The translations under genes were made by a program, and so were the position numbers. Positions 48,527 through 57,752 of a DNA stretch of 59,413 nt are shown here, one piece after another. Positions within the stretch are counted from its first letter, which is position 1; each line of letters starts with the position of its first letter. Source of the stretch: Desulfotomaculaceae bacterium (GTDB taxonomy: Bacteria; Bacillota; Desulfotomaculia; Desulfotomaculales; Pelotomaculaceae); contig JAQVGZ010000007.1 in the NCBI GenBank assembly GCA_028696455.1, positions 1 to 59,413 on the forward strand. Reading direction: 5' to 3'. Under the pieces are notes generated by a model. That model did not search any database, was not told the DNA's origin, and was given only the letters and a program-made list of their open reading frames with translations.

Positions 48527-48940
48527 TGATTTTGGGGAGAGTTTAGGAAAAATAATTTCTAAGATACCGCTATTGTTGAAGTTAGCTTCTACCTCATCGA
48601 TGCTAACATTGGCTGGTGTTACTAGTATTCTGGCGTAATAACCGTTGGGTCTTTCCTGATAAATGTACCGCGCATTGGGGTGCTTTTCAGCGGGGTTAGG
48701 CGCTGGTGCATTTATTGCTGTTTCGAACTTAGATATTTCAAGGTTCAATTTGCTACCATCAGCACCAGCAAGATCGCAATAATAAATAATTGAGGAATCT
48801 GTTTCAATTATATTCACTCTGGGAATCACTGTTCCTTTTTGGCCAATTAGTGTGTTAGGCATTGCTGAAGTCATATATGGCCCGCCGCTCATAAGCGGAT
48901 AACTATTTTGCTCTTCCTGAATAACTGGATCACCGTTCAC
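48524..48940 (-). CDS. Second Hsp20-like protein
   Basis: A roughly 138-residue protein with a divergent alpha-crystallin domain: RVNIIETDSSIIYYCDLAGAD, then YARILVTPANVSIDEVEANF and GILEIIFPK. GTG at 48940 is favoured because AAAGGA lies 10 bases before it; GTG at 48949 overlaps that site. The second Hsp20 gene of this island, unlike the first in its N-terminus, so not a recent duplicate. Confidence 0.75.
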   Translation of the reverse strand: MNGDPVIQEEQNSYPLMSGGPYMTSAMPNTLIGQKGTVIPRVNIIETDSSIIYYCDLAGADGSKLNLEISKFETAINAPAPNPAEKHPNARYIYQERPNGYYARILVTPANVSIDEVEANFNNSGILEIIFPKLSPKS

Positions 48941-49023
48941 CGCTTTCACTTCCTTTCTTTATTTATAATATTATGACTAAACAAGGTTATAAATATACCG
49001 CGGGATTTTTGCTATCAGATTTG

Positions 49024-49052
49024 TTGACATATTTCTTTATATATAAGACAAT
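49024..49052 (+). promoter_or_regulatory. Promoter of the dapB operon
   Basis: A perfect TTGACA (49024-49029), a 17-base spacer, and GACAAT (49047-49052). It is 50 bases upstream of dapB in an otherwise A/T-rich gap. Confidence 0.65.
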
Positions 49053-49101
49053 AAAGCTTAAAAAAGTTAAAGTATTCTAATATATCTTAGGAGGTGTAAG
49101 C

Positions 49102-49902
49102 TTGCTGCGGGTTATCGTTAACGGCGCTTTTGGGCGGATGGGGCGTGAGGTCATGAAGGCGGTATGGAACAGCGAGGATATGGAATTAGTTGGAGCGGTA
49201 GATAGTGTGGGGGTAGGTACTGAGATAGGTACGCTGATTGATACTACCGACTGTAGAATTTTTTTGGAAAATAACCTCGAAGAAACACTCACTCGGCTCC
49301 GTCCCGATGTAGCTGTTGATTTTACCACACCACGAGTGGTCTTTCAGAATAGCATGACCATTATCAAGAATGGTGTACACCCGGTGATTGGAACCACTGG
49401 GATGAGCTCTACACAAATTCAAGAATTGATTGACCTCTCACAAAGACTGGAAATAGGTGGGGTAATTGCTCCGAATTTTGCTATCGGAGCAGTGTTAATG
49501 ATCAAGTTTGCAACTGAAGCCGCACGGTTCATGCCTAACGTAGAAATTATTGAACTCCACCATGATCAAAAAATAGATGCCCCGTCCGGCACGTCGATTA
49601 AAACGGCAGAGGCAATATGTGAGCAAAGGGGAGACTTCCAACAGGGACTTGCTACCGAATACGAAAATATAAACGGCGCGCGCGGAGGGAAATTTAACGG
49701 GGGCATCCGAATTCACAGTGTTCGCCTACCCGGGCTGGTGGCACACCAGGAAGTGATTTTTGGCGGCCTGGGCCAGACCCTTACGATTAGACATGATTCA
49801 ATAAACCGGGAATCGTTTATGCCCGGAGTTTTGCTTGGTATTCGAAAGGCAATGCATTTGGAAAGGGTGGTTTATGGCTTAGACAAACTGCTTTTTGATT
49901 AA
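49102..49902 (+). CDS. dapB: 4-hydroxy-tetrahydrodipicolinate reductase
   Basis: Reduces HTPA to tetrahydrodipicolinate in lysine/DAP synthesis. 266 residues from TTG behind TAGGAGGTG: NAD-binding VNGAFGRMGREV, IGTTGMS, and the catalytic ELHHDQKIDAPSGTSIKTAE. First gene of an operon making both DAP and dipicolinate. Confidence 0.95.
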   Translation: MLRVIVNGAFGRMGREVMKAVWNSEDMELVGAVDSVGVGTEIGTLIDTTDCRIFLENNLEETLTRLRPDVAVDFTTPRVVFQNSMTIIKNGVHPVIGTTGMSSTQIQELIDLSQRLEIGGVIAPNFAIGAVLMIKFATEAARFMPNVEIIELHHDQKIDAPSGTSIKTAEAICEQRGDFQQGLATEYENINGARGGKFNGGIRIHSVRLPGLVAHQEVIFGGLGQTLTIRHDSINRESFMPGVLLGIRKAMHLERVVYGLDKLLFD

Positions 49903-49989
49903 GCTTACAACTAAAAATAATGACAAGCACCTCTATTTTCAAAAGCTCATATAATATGGGTAAATGTTGGCCTGTGTTAGGGGGTTTGG

Positions 49990-50889
49990 GTGTATATGCA
50001 GCCAAAGCTTAAGGGTGTTACCGTTGCTGTTATCGGAGGCGATGCCAGGTATCTCGTTTTGATCGATGAACTTATTGCATCAGAAGCCCGGGTCAATGTA
50101 GTTGGGATGCCAGTAACAAGCAGTGTCAAGGGTGTTACCCTTTATGATAACCTGGAAGGTTGCCTTGTGGGTGTGCAAGCAGTTATCTTACCCATTCTTG
50201 GCATTGACGAAAAAGGCTTATTACACTGTGTGCTATCCGAGCAGAAGTATACCATGACCGAAGAGATTATGTCGCAACTCCCTAAAGGGACATTTGTTTT
50301 TACCGGACTTGCTAGTTTTTTGCTGAAGCAGATGACTTCCCGAATGGAGCTTCGCCTCATTGAATTGATGAGCCTGGACGAAGTAGCAATATTGAACGCT
50401 ATCCCATCGGCAGAGGGAGTCGTTCAAATGGCCATGGAACTACTCCCGGTAACCATCCATGGCAGTTCGGTAATTGTCCTGGGGTTTGGCCGGACTGGCA
50501 AGACATTGGCCCGATTATTGGGCGCCATGGGGGCAAAAACCAAAGTTGTTGCCAGAAAACCGGCAGATCTGGCTAGAGTTACGGAGATGAACTTAGTTCC
50601 TGTAGCCTTTAACAACATGCTTGACTGTCTGGGCGAAGCTGAGGTAATTTTCAACACAATTCCTGCACGGGTATTGACAGAAGAGGCTTTATGCAGGGTT
50701 TCCCACGATACGATCATCATCGACCTGGCCTCAGACCCGGGTGGAACAGATTTTCAAGCAGCGGAGCGTTTAGGTATAAAGGCTGTTTTAACACCAAGCC
50801 TGCCAGGCAGGGTAGCGCCAAAAACTGCTGGACGAATCCTGGCCCAGCCGATAGTGAGATTACTGTCAGAGAAAACAGCCAGCAATTAA
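49990..50889 (+). CDS. dpaA: Dipicolinate synthase subunit A
   Basis: Together with DpaB oxidises dihydrodipicolinate to dipicolinate, the Ca-chelated core solute of spores (SpoVFA). 299 residues: VAVIGGDARYLVLIDEL at the start, NAIPSAEGVVQMAME, and a second Rossmann motif VLGFGRTGKTLARLLGAMGA. GTG at 49990 (or ATG at 49996) follows AGGGGG. Confidence 0.94.
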   Translation: MYMQPKLKGVTVAVIGGDARYLVLIDELIASEARVNVVGMPVTSSVKGVTLYDNLEGCLVGVQAVILPILGIDEKGLLHCVLSEQKYTMTEEIMSQLPKGTFVFTGLASFLLKQMTSRMELRLIELMSLDEVAILNAIPSAEGVVQMAMELLPVTIHGSSVIVLGFGRTGKTLARLLGAMGAKTKVVARKPADLARVTEMNLVPVAFNNMLDCLGEAEVIFNTIPARVLTEEALCRVSHDTIIIDLASDPGGTDFQAAERLGIKAVLTPSLPGRVAPKTAGRILAQPIVRLLSEKTASN

Positions 50890-50918
50890 CCGGTTTTTGG
50901 GTAATGGAGGTGCTTTGT

Positions 50919-51503
50919 ATGCGTTTGCAAGGAGTCAAGGTCGGTTTTGCCTTGACTGGTTCTCATTGTTGTTTAGCTGACGTGATACCGCAGGTGCGTA
51001 ATTTGGTCAACGAGGGGGCTGAAGTATTCTCAATTATTAGCGATGCAGTGGACAGTAACGATACCAGGTACGGCTCGAGCCTGCACTGGAAAGAATCGCT
51101 CAAGGAGATTACCGGTAAAGAAATAGTCTCAACTATTGTCGGAGCTGAGCCAATTGGTCCGCAAAAACTTTTGGATGTTGTCGTTGTTGCTCCATGTACG
51201 GGAAATACACTGGCTAAACTGGCTAACGGGATTACCGACGGCACTGTGTTGATGGCGGTAAAAGCCCACTTAAGAAACCAGCGCCCGGTGGTATTAGCAG
51301 TTTCAACAAATGATGGACTGAGCGTAAACGCAAAAAATATTGGTTTGCTACTGAATATGAAAAATATTTACATGGTGCCTTTCGGGCAGGATAATCCATC
51401 CGGAAAGCCGAATTCTTTAGTTGCCAAATGGGAGTTAATAGTTGATACAATATTGGAGTCAATAAAAGGTAAACAGTTACAACCGCTGTTGATTATGCAC
51501 TAA
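50919..51503 (+). CDS. dpaB: Dipicolinate synthase subunit B
   Basis: A 194-residue flavoprotein of the Dfp/UbiX-like fold (SpoVFB): VGFALTGSHCCLADVIPQV, APCTGNTLAKLANGITDG, and the C-terminal FGQDNPSGKPNSLVA. ATG at 50919 follows ATGGAGG. Partner of dpaA; the pair is diagnostic for endospore formation. Confidence 0.94.
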   Translation: MRLQGVKVGFALTGSHCCLADVIPQVRNLVNEGAEVFSIISDAVDSNDTRYGSSLHWKESLKEITGKEIVSTIVGAEPIGPQKLLDVVVVAPCTGNTLAKLANGITDGTVLMAVKAHLRNQRPVVLAVSTNDGLSVNAKNIGLLLNMKNIYMVPFGQDNPSGKPNSLVAKWELIVDTILESIKGKQLQPLLIMH

Positions 51504-51574
51504 GAGCAGGCAAATCTCGTAAGAAACATTTTATAAATAAATAAAATATTATGTGTGGTGGGGGGGTTGTTTTT

Positions 51575-52594
51575 TTGGGAAAATATAAAGTAGTATTAGT
51601 TGGCGCCAGTGGCGCCGTAGGGCAGGAAATTTTAAAAGTACTGGACGAGCGTAACTTTCCAATAGGGGAGTTAGTGCTTTGCGCCACTTCACGGTCTGCA
51701 GGCAAGGAAATGTTTTTCCGGGATAAGTCATATCGTGTGGAGGAAACGACTCCTGATTCATTTGATGGGACAGATATCACTTTTTTTGCCGGGGGGGCAG
51801 CAAGTAAAGAGTTTGGGCCGGCAGCCGTTGAGCGGGGTGCTGTAGTAATTGATAATAGTAGCAATTTCCGGATGGATCCGACAGTTCCACTGGTAGTGCC
51901 CGAGGTTAACCCTGAAGATGTTAAATGGCATAAAGGTATTATTGCCAATCCAAACTGTTCAACTATTATCGCGGTGGTCGCGCTTAAACCCATTTATGAT
52001 GCGGCTGGAATAAAGAGAGTAGTAGTATCGACTTACCAGGCGGTATCAGGCGCGGGCCTGGAAGCTCTTGAAGAGCTGACCACACAATCCAGGGCGGTAC
52101 TGGAGCAAAAACCGGTCACCCCCGAAGTTTTTCCTTATCAGATAGCTTTTAACTTGATCCCCCATATTGATGTTTTTATGGATTTGGATTATACCAAAGA
52201 AGAGTGGAAAATGGTGCAAGAAAACCATAAAATTTTACATGATGATTCAATTGCCATCACTGCTACTACTGTCCGGGTACCGGTGTACCGCAGCCACTCT
52301 GAGTCTATCAACATAGAGACCGAGAAAAAAATTACAGCCGCAGAGGCGAGACAGGTGTTGGCAAAAGCTCCCGGTATAGTGGTTATTGATGATCCAGCAA
52401 ATAAAAAGTATCCGATGCCGTTATTTGCATCCAATCAGGATGAAGTTTTTGTCGGCCGGATCAGGGAGGATAATTCCATTCCTAACGGCCTGAATATCTG
52501 GGTTGCGGCTGATCAGATTCGTAAAGGTGCGGCGACAAATGCAGTTCAAATTGCCGAGCTTGTTATTGAAAACAGTTGTTTAATGAAAAAATAG
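51575..52594 (+). CDS. asd: Aspartate-semialdehyde dehydrogenase
   Basis: Reduces aspartyl phosphate to the semialdehyde. 339 residues with VVLVGASGAVGQEIL, the catalytic cysteine near residue 128 in ANPNCSTII, and the CxxxxSR-type ATSRSAGKE motif. TTG at 51575 is preferred: the G-rich block at 51556-51564 is the only plausible ribosome site, and codons from ATG 51551 would encode that block. Confidence 0.94.
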   Translation: MGKYKVVLVGASGAVGQEILKVLDERNFPIGELVLCATSRSAGKEMFFRDKSYRVEETTPDSFDGTDITFFAGGAASKEFGPAAVERGAVVIDNSSNFRMDPTVPLVVPEVNPEDVKWHKGIIANPNCSTIIAVVALKPIYDAAGIKRVVVSTYQAVSGAGLEALEELTTQSRAVLEQKPVTPEVFPYQIAFNLIPHIDVFMDLDYTKEEWKMVQENHKILHDDSIAITATTVRVPVYRSHSESINIETEKKITAAEARQVLAKAPGIVVIDDPANKKYPMPLFASNQDEVFVGRIREDNSIPNGLNIWVAADQIRKGAATNAVQIAELVIENSCLMKK

Positions 52595-52625
52595 TAATGT
52601 ATAATTGATATTGAAAGGAATATGT

Positions 52626-53852
52626 ATGAAGTTTATTATTCAGAAATTCGGAGGCACATCACTTATCAGTGAGGACTTGCGCTTAAAGGTTGCCTCCAGG
52701 GTGGTGGAAGCGAAACAGGACGGCTATTCTCCTGTAGTGGTTGTTTCCGCCATTGGACGCCAGGGTGAACCTTACGCGACCGATACACTCCTTTCATATG
52801 CATATACAGGGAATAAAAAATTAACACCTCGCGAATCCGACCTGTTGATGTCCTGTGGAGAGATCATTTCCGGGGTGATTATGTCTGCTACTATCCAAGT
52901 GTTGGGCTGGCCAGCTATTTTTCTAACAGGTGCACAGGCTGGAATAATTACCGATAATGGACATAATGATGCTAGAATTTTGAAAGTTGATCCACAAAAT
53001 ATAATTAAATACACGCGTGATGGAAAAATTGTTGTTGTTGCAGGTTTTCAGGGAAGTACTGGGGACGGCGAGATCACCACACTCGGCAGAGGCGGTAGTG
53101 ATACCACTGCAGCGGCTCTTGGTGTAGCGCTGGATGCTGAATATGTGGATATTTACACCGATGTTGACGGGATTATGACTGCAGACCCGCGGATAGTTGC
53201 CGACGCCAGGCCGCTGGTAGCAGTTACCTACAACGAGATCTGCCAGCTAGCCCACGAGGGGGCTAAAGTAATCCACCCCCGGGCTGTGGAAATTGCGATG
53301 CAAAAGAACATTCCGCTCCGCATCAAATCCACTTTTAGCAATGCGCCGGGCACCCTGGTGACTGCTTACGGGGAATTATATTGGAATAGCATTGATATAA
53401 CCAGGGACCGTACGATCACCGGCATTACCCACATTCCAGATATAACCCGAATTAAAGTTGCGGTGGGAACTGAGCAGGAGCAGCCGGGCTTTCAAAGTAA
53501 ATTGTTTAACAATCTAGCCCTGGCCGGCATAAGTGTGGATTTTATCAATGTCCACCCGGAATCGATTCACTTCACAGTCAAAAATTCTGTTGCTGCAAAG
53601 GCAGTTCAGGTTATGAAAGAAATGGGTATAAAACCAGAACTTTTACCCGATTGTGCCAAGATAGCAGTGGTAGGAGCAGGCATGACTGGTGTTCCTGGTG
53701 TGATGGCTAAAATTGTCGAGGCGCTTGCCAAAGAAAAAGTGCAGATTTTGCAATCGGCGGATTCGTATACGACGATCTGGGTCCTCGTCAGGACAGAAGA
53801 AGTTGATAAAAGCATTCTTGCCTTGCACCGGGAATTCAGACCGGGTGAGTAA
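52626..53852 (+). CDS. dapG: Aspartate kinase (DapG/LysC type)
   Basis: Phosphorylates aspartate, entry to DAP, lysine, methionine and threonine. 408 residues: KFGGTSL at the start, [35 protein letters not shown], and two C-terminal ACT domains for allosteric feedback. ATG at 52626 follows AAAGGA by 6 bases. In B. subtilis the same order (dpaA-dpaB-asd-dapG-dapA) is present. Confidence 0.93.
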   Translation: MKFIIQKFGGTSLISEDLRLKVASRVVEAKQDGYSPVVVVSAIGRQGEPYATDTLLSYAYTGNKKLTPRESDLLMSCGEIISGVIMSATIQVLGWPAIFLTGAQAGIITDNGHNDARILKVDPQNIIKYTRDGKIVVVAGFQGSTGDGEITTLGRGGSDTTAAALGVALDAEYVDIYTDVDGIMTADPRIVADARPLVAVTYNEICQLAHEGAKVIHPRAVEIAMQKNIPLRIKSTFSNAPGTLVTAYGELYWNSIDITRDRTITGITHIPDITRIKVAVGTEQEQPGFQSKLFNNLALAGISVDFINVHPESIHFTVKNSVAAKAVQVMKEMGIKPELLPDCAKIAVVGAGMTGVPGVMAKIVEALAKEKVQILQSADSYTTIWVLVRTEEVDKSILALHREFRPGE

Positions 53853-53872
53853 TAATTAAGAAGGTGAAAGAC

Positions 53873-54757
53873 TTGACCAACGACTTTGGGTTGGTTATAA
53901 CCGCGATGGTTACCCCCTTTTACGATAATTTAAAGATAAATTTTAGCCAGGCAAAAAAACTGGCCTGTCAGCTGGTCGATTCCGGCTCTGACGGACTTGT
54001 GATTGCCGGTACAACTGGTGAGTCACCAGTATTGAGCAAAGAGGAAAAAATCGAGCTTTTTAATACAATCGTAGAACAAGTTGGGGGAAAAGCTACGGTT
54101 ATTGCCGGCACAGGCAGTAATTCTACCGCTGACAGCATTCTCTTGACTCAGGCAGCCCAAAAAGCCGGGGTTGACGGGGTACTGCTGGTAGCTCCCTATT
54201 ATAATAAACCAACCCAGGAGGGGCTTTACCGGCATTTCAAGGCAATTGCTGAAAGCACCGATTTGCCGGTTATGCTCTATAACATACCAGGTAGAACCTC
54301 AATTAATATTTTGCCGGAGACTGTGGTCAGGCTATCCCGGATTAGTAATATTGTGGCGATTAAGGAATCGAGCGGCAGTATGGATCAGGTCAGTGAGCTA
54401 AAACGTCTTCTTCCTGAACACTATGCGATTTATAGCGGTGATGATTCTTTAACTTTGCCTATCCTGTCGCTTGGGGGTAAAGGGGTTGTTAGTGTGGCCT
54501 CACACCTGGTGGGGCAGCAAATCAAAGAAATGATTAATGCCTATACCTCAGGTAATACTGCCCTGGCCACAAAAATCCACCTGGATCTGATGCCTATCTT
54601 TAAAGGAATGTTTATCACAACAAACCCGGCGCCGGTAAAGGCTGCCCTTAACCTCAAAGGCATGCAAGTGGGCGGTTTGCGTCTCCCCATGGCAGAGGTC
54701 ACTGACTTAGAAAGAGAAAAAATAAAAACCTTGCTGGAAAATGAAAATTTGTTATAG
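53873..54757 (+). CDS. dapA: 4-hydroxy-tetrahydrodipicolinate synthase
   Basis: Condenses aspartate semialdehyde and pyruvate through a Schiff-base lysine. About 294 residues: [30 protein letters not shown] (Tyr136) and VAIKESSG (Lys164). TTG at 53873 is chosen because AAGGTG lies 6 bases before it; the GTG at 53864 lies within that site. Confidence 0.94.
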   Translation: MTNDFGLVITAMVTPFYDNLKINFSQAKKLACQLVDSGSDGLVIAGTTGESPVLSKEEKIELFNTIVEQVGGKATVIAGTGSNSTADSILLTQAAQKAGVDGVLLVAPYYNKPTQEGLYRHFKAIAESTDLPVMLYNIPGRTSINILPETVVRLSRISNIVAIKESSGSMDQVSELKRLLPEHYAIYSGDDSLTLPILSLGGKGVVSVASHLVGQQIKEMINAYTSGNTALATKIHLDLMPIFKGMFITTNPAPVKAALNLKGMQVGGLRLPMAEVTDLEREKIKTLLENENLL

Positions 54758-54778
54758 ACAGTTAACTTGATAGAAGGA

Positions 54779-54822
54779 AATAATATGAGCGTGGTAGGCA
54801 ACTTACCACGGTCATATTATTT
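54779..54822 (+). terminator. Terminator of the dap/dpa operon
   Basis: A long stem, AATAATATGA-G-CGTGGTA with TACCACG-G-TCATATTATT, is broken by one mismatch and followed by TTTAAG. The rest of the gap to RNase J (to 55005) shows no gene. Confidence 0.85.
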
Positions 54823-55005
54823 TAAGAACTTTAGTTGCTTGTCCCTTGAGGAAAAAAGACGTATAATGATAATAATTAATAATAAAATAGCTTTCCTAAA
54901 ACCCCAGGTCAATAAATATTTTCCCACCTTCTCCTGAGTTTATCTCACCGGATGCTATTTTTTTATTTTTCAGGGATTGTTTTTGTTAAATAGGGAGGTG
55001 TGGAT

Positions 55006-56664
55006 TTGTCTCGTGAGCCCAAGTTGTCTCTAATCCCCTTAGGAGGGCTAGGGGAAATCGGTAAAAACATGATGGCGGTGAGATTTGGGGAGAATATTTT
55101 AGTCGTTGACTGTGGGTTGATGTTTCCAGGAGAGGAAATGCTGGGAATAGATATTGTTATTCCAGATATTACCTATCTATTGGAGAACAAGGAAATTGTC
55201 CGAGGGATTGTGCTCACGCACGGACATGAGGATCATATTGGAGCACTGCCTTATGTGTTGCGGCAGTTGAATGTTCCTGTATACGGCACGAAGCTAACTC
55301 TTGGCTTGTTGCAAGGCAAGTTGAAGGAACGTAATGTTGATGCTGTTATCAATACCGTTAAGCCGAGAGAAATAATGCAGATTGGGCCGTTCAAGGTGGA
55401 ATTTATCAGAGTATCCCATAGCATTCCTGACGCCGTGGCCATTGCTATCCATACTCAGGTTGGGGTGGTTGTTCACACTGGCGACTTTAAGATCGATCAG
55501 ACACCTGTGGATGGTCAGGTTACTGATTTTCACCGGTTATCCCAATTAGGTGATAAAGGCGTTCTGGTGTTACTTTCAGACAGTACTAACGCTGAGATAC
55601 CAGGATACACCCTTTCAGAGCGGATGGTAGGGAATACCTTTGATGAAACCTTTCGCCAGGCTACCGACCGGATTATCATTGCGACATTTGCATCTAACGT
55701 GCACAGGCTCCAGCAGGCTATCACAGTAGCCCACAGGCAGAAACGTAAGGTAGCTGTTGTCGGAAGGAGCATGGTTAATGTGGTAAATGTAGCTTATGAG
55801 CTAGGGTATCTTGATATTCCAGAGAATACTATGGTGGAGTTGGATGAGGCCAACCGCCTGCCCCGGCATAAAGTGGTGATACTTACTACCGGTAGTCAGG
55901 GTGAGCCGATGTCGGCCTTAACCCGCATGGCCCTTTCTGAACACAAGCAAGTGGATATTGTGCCAGGTGACACTATTATTATTTCAGCTACACCAATTCC
56001 AGGAAATGAAAAGGTGGTTGCCCGGATTATCGACCAGCTTTTCAAGCAAGGGGCACATGTTATTTATGAATCTGCTTCGAGTATTCACGTTTCCGGACAC
56101 CCTTGCCAGGAAGATCTCAAAATGATGCTTAATCTAGTCCGGCCCAAATTCTTTGTACCTGTGCATGGGGAGTACCGAATGCTGATTAAGCACGCTGAGC
56201 TGGCCAAAGATGTAGGAATACCAACAGAAAAAATATTTGTTGCAGAAAATGGCCAGGTGCTTGAATTTACCCGCCGCACGGGACGTATTGCAAGTAGGAT
56301 TACCGCTGGGAAAGTGCTCGTTGACGGTCTGGGAGTTGGTGACGTGGGCAATATTGTGTTGAGAGACCGCAAGCAGCTTTCCCAGGATGGCATCTTGATC
56401 GTTGTAGTCACGATAGACCGCGACGCTGGATTAATAGTTGCCGGTCCGGATATAGTGTCCCGTGGTTTCGTCTACGTTCGGGAGTCAGAACAGTTACTGG
56501 AGGAAGCCAGGTTAAAGGTAAAAAATGCGCTTGATGCATGTGCAGATAGGGGTATTTCAGAATGGTCGCCCATTAAATCACAGGTTAGAGATGTTTTATC
56601 AAAATTCCTTTACGAAAAAACCAGGAGAAGGCCAATGATTCTACCCATCATTATGGAAGTTTAA
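55006..56664 (+). CDS. rnj: Ribonuclease J
   Basis: Metallo-beta-lactamase/beta-CASP enzyme with endo- and 5'-3' exonuclease activity, central to mRNA turnover in Firmicutes. About 552 residues: zinc motif HGHEDHIG (H72-H77), HTGDFKIDQ, SDSTNAEIPG, the beta-CASP motif GSQGEPMSALTRMA and VSGHPCQEDLKMM. TTG at 55006 is favoured by GGGAGG 7 bases upstream; the GTG at 55000 is too close. The downstream position after dapA is common in Bacilli and Clostridia. Confidence 0.95.
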   Translation: MSREPKLSLIPLGGLGEIGKNMMAVRFGENILVVDCGLMFPGEEMLGIDIVIPDITYLLENKEIVRGIVLTHGHEDHIGALPYVLRQLNVPVYGTKLTLGLLQGKLKERNVDAVINTVKPREIMQIGPFKVEFIRVSHSIPDAVAIAIHTQVGVVVHTGDFKIDQTPVDGQVTDFHRLSQLGDKGVLVLLSDSTNAEIPGYTLSERMVGNTFDETFRQATDRIIIATFASNVHRLQQAITVAHRQKRKVAVVGRSMVNVVNVAYELGYLDIPENTMVELDEANRLPRHKVVILTTGSQGEPMSALTRMALSEHKQVDIVPGDTIIISATPIPGNEKVVARIIDQLFKQGAHVIYESASSIHVSGHPCQEDLKMMLNLVRPKFFVPVHGEYRMLIKHAELAKDVGIPTEKIFVAENGQVLEFTRRTGRIASRITAGKVLVDGLGVGDVGNIVLRDRKQLSQDGILIVVVTIDRDAGLIVAGPDIVSRGFVYVRESEQLLEEARLKVKNALDACADRGISEWSPIKSQVRDVLSKFLYEKTRRRPMILPIIMEV

Positions 56665-56698
56665 AAAGTATGTTGTTATGATAAGAGATTATATGGTG

Positions 56699-56726
56699 AA
56701 AGCCGCTATTTAAGCGGCTTTTTTGT
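56699..56726 (+). terminator. Terminator after RNase J
   Basis: AAAGCCGCT (56699-56707) and AGCGGCTTT (56713-56721) form a perfect stem with a five-base loop, followed by TTTTG. Confidence 0.92.
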
Positions 56727-57003
56727 ATTAATCCTGAAACATTCAGGCATTGGCAATGGTATTAATGCCTTTAAATTTTAATTAAAAACTTGACTAGCAT
56801 AAAGCATTGCCATATAGTACATAAAGCAATCCAAAATAATAAGTGGTTTTGGAGAGAACAATTTTACCGCTTACTGTTATTAACGGTAAGCCGCGCTTTC
56901 AAGGCGGGTTGTCTGTAACCATGATCTCGGAAGCTGTGGAACAGTTGATGAAATGATGAATACGGCAGCTAATGCCGGAGTTGGGATTCGAGCATACAGG
57001 TAA
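56727..57003. other. Region with no intact gene (holds a selenoprotein fragment)
   Basis: Apart from the SaoT-like fragment at 56843-56956, nothing was recognised. The stretch is A/T-rich at its left and contains short open frames only. Confidence 0.5.
56843..56956 (+). pseudogene. C-terminal fragment of a SaoT-like thioredoxin-fold protein
   Basis: After an in-frame TAA at 56840 the frame encodes LPLTVINGKPRFQGGLS followed by MISEAVEQLMK and TGA. This matches, residue for residue in most positions, the end of the selenoprotein at 57753-58088 (LPLVVINGQPRFHGG, EMISEAVSELAKE). The N-terminal two-thirds, including any Cys-Sec site, is missing. It lies on the opposite strand from the intact gene and directly before a NifU-like remnant. 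Confidence 0.8.
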
Positions 57004-57327
57004 AATCTAAAATGCAGCAATTTTCCTAAAACCTTCGGAGAAGTCAGCCCCGTCTGTGGAAACACGGACGATTTCTTGAATATCTATTTCCAGGTGGTCA
57101 ACAACCGCATTTCTGATGTCAAGTATCAATGTATCAGTGATCCAACAACCAACGTAGCCATTGAGGTTCTTTGTACATTGTTGAAAGGGAAGACTTTGGA
57201 TGAAGTTGCCCTGATCAATGAGGATGCATTTTTACAGTTTCTGGGCTGTGAAGACGAGGTAATGCGAAAAAAAGCCACATTCTTGTTGGAATTACTCAAT
57301 AAGGAAATCCTTTGCTATGAGGCATAA
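57004..57327 (+). pseudogene. NifU/IscU N-terminal-like scaffold fragment
   Basis: The frame after the TAA at 57001 encodes NFPKTFGEVSPVCGNTDDFL, then VVNNRISDVKYQCIS and LLKGKTLDEVALINEDAFLQFLG, the pattern of IscU-type scaffold proteins. The N-terminal helix is missing, about ten residues usually found between FGE and PVCG are absent, and no start codon with a ribosome site is seen (TTG at 57076 lies after the first cysteine). It may be a decayed gene or a shortened unusual one. Confidence 0.55.
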
Positions 57328-57388
57328 ACAAAAGTGAAATCATTTTAAAACTCTACTTGGCTAGTCTATTGTGTAATTTAGATGTAAA

Positions 57389-57439
57389 AAGAACATAAAA
57401 AATCCCTGTTTTTTATGACAGGGTTTTTCTTATGTTCTT
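57389..57439. terminator. Long bidirectional terminator
   Basis: AAGAACATAA...CCCTGT (57389-57410 region) pairs with ACAGGG...TTATGTTCTT (57418-57439), giving a long stem with A- and T-rich sides. It ends the - strand operon and the + strand NifU-like remnant. Confidence 0.85.
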
Positions 57440-57459
57440 TATCCAGAAAAAAGATGAGA

Positions 57460-57699
57460 TTATATCTCTTCCTGGATGTACTTCTTCAGCGCGTCCTTGC
57501 CGGGCACCTTGCCGGTCGATTTAACCTTGCCGTTAACCACCAGGGCCGGGGCAATCATCACTCCCGCGGCGAGAATCTCCCTTAAATCCTCCACCTTTTT
57601 TATATCAGCCCCCAAGCCCAGCTCGCTATTAAGCTCCGTGACTTTTTTATAAAGGTCGTTGCACCTGGAACACCCTGTTCCCAATATTTTTATCTCCAA
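57460..57699 (-). CDS. Small thioredoxin-fold protein (redox-active disulfide protein 2 family)
   Basis: A 79-residue protein with the active site GTGCSRCNDL near residues 7-16 and the cis-Pro strand GVMIAPALVVNGKV. The family (TIGR00412-like) usually lies beside permeases of the ArsP/YraQ type. It is the last gene of the permease-selenoprotein operon, 53 bases after the selenoprotein stop, and may be its reductant. TTG start with AAAGGGGG about 11 bases upstream. Confidence 0.88.
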   Translation of the reverse strand: MEIKILGTGCSRCNDLYKKVTELNSELGLGADIKKVEDLREILAAGVMIAPALVVNGKVKSTGKVPGKDALKKYIQEEI

Positions 57700-57752
57700 T
57701 ATAATGGCGCCCCCTTTTACGGTGTTAAAACTATCTATCTTTAATCGATTAT

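Noticed and set aside
51504-51574. Possible lysine riboswitch before asd-dapG
   Set aside because: Only about 70 bases are available and no conserved riboswitch core is visible.
56980-57010. A GATTCGA-containing stretch that recalls a tRNA T loop
   Set aside because: No cloverleaf arms or acceptor stem can be formed around it.
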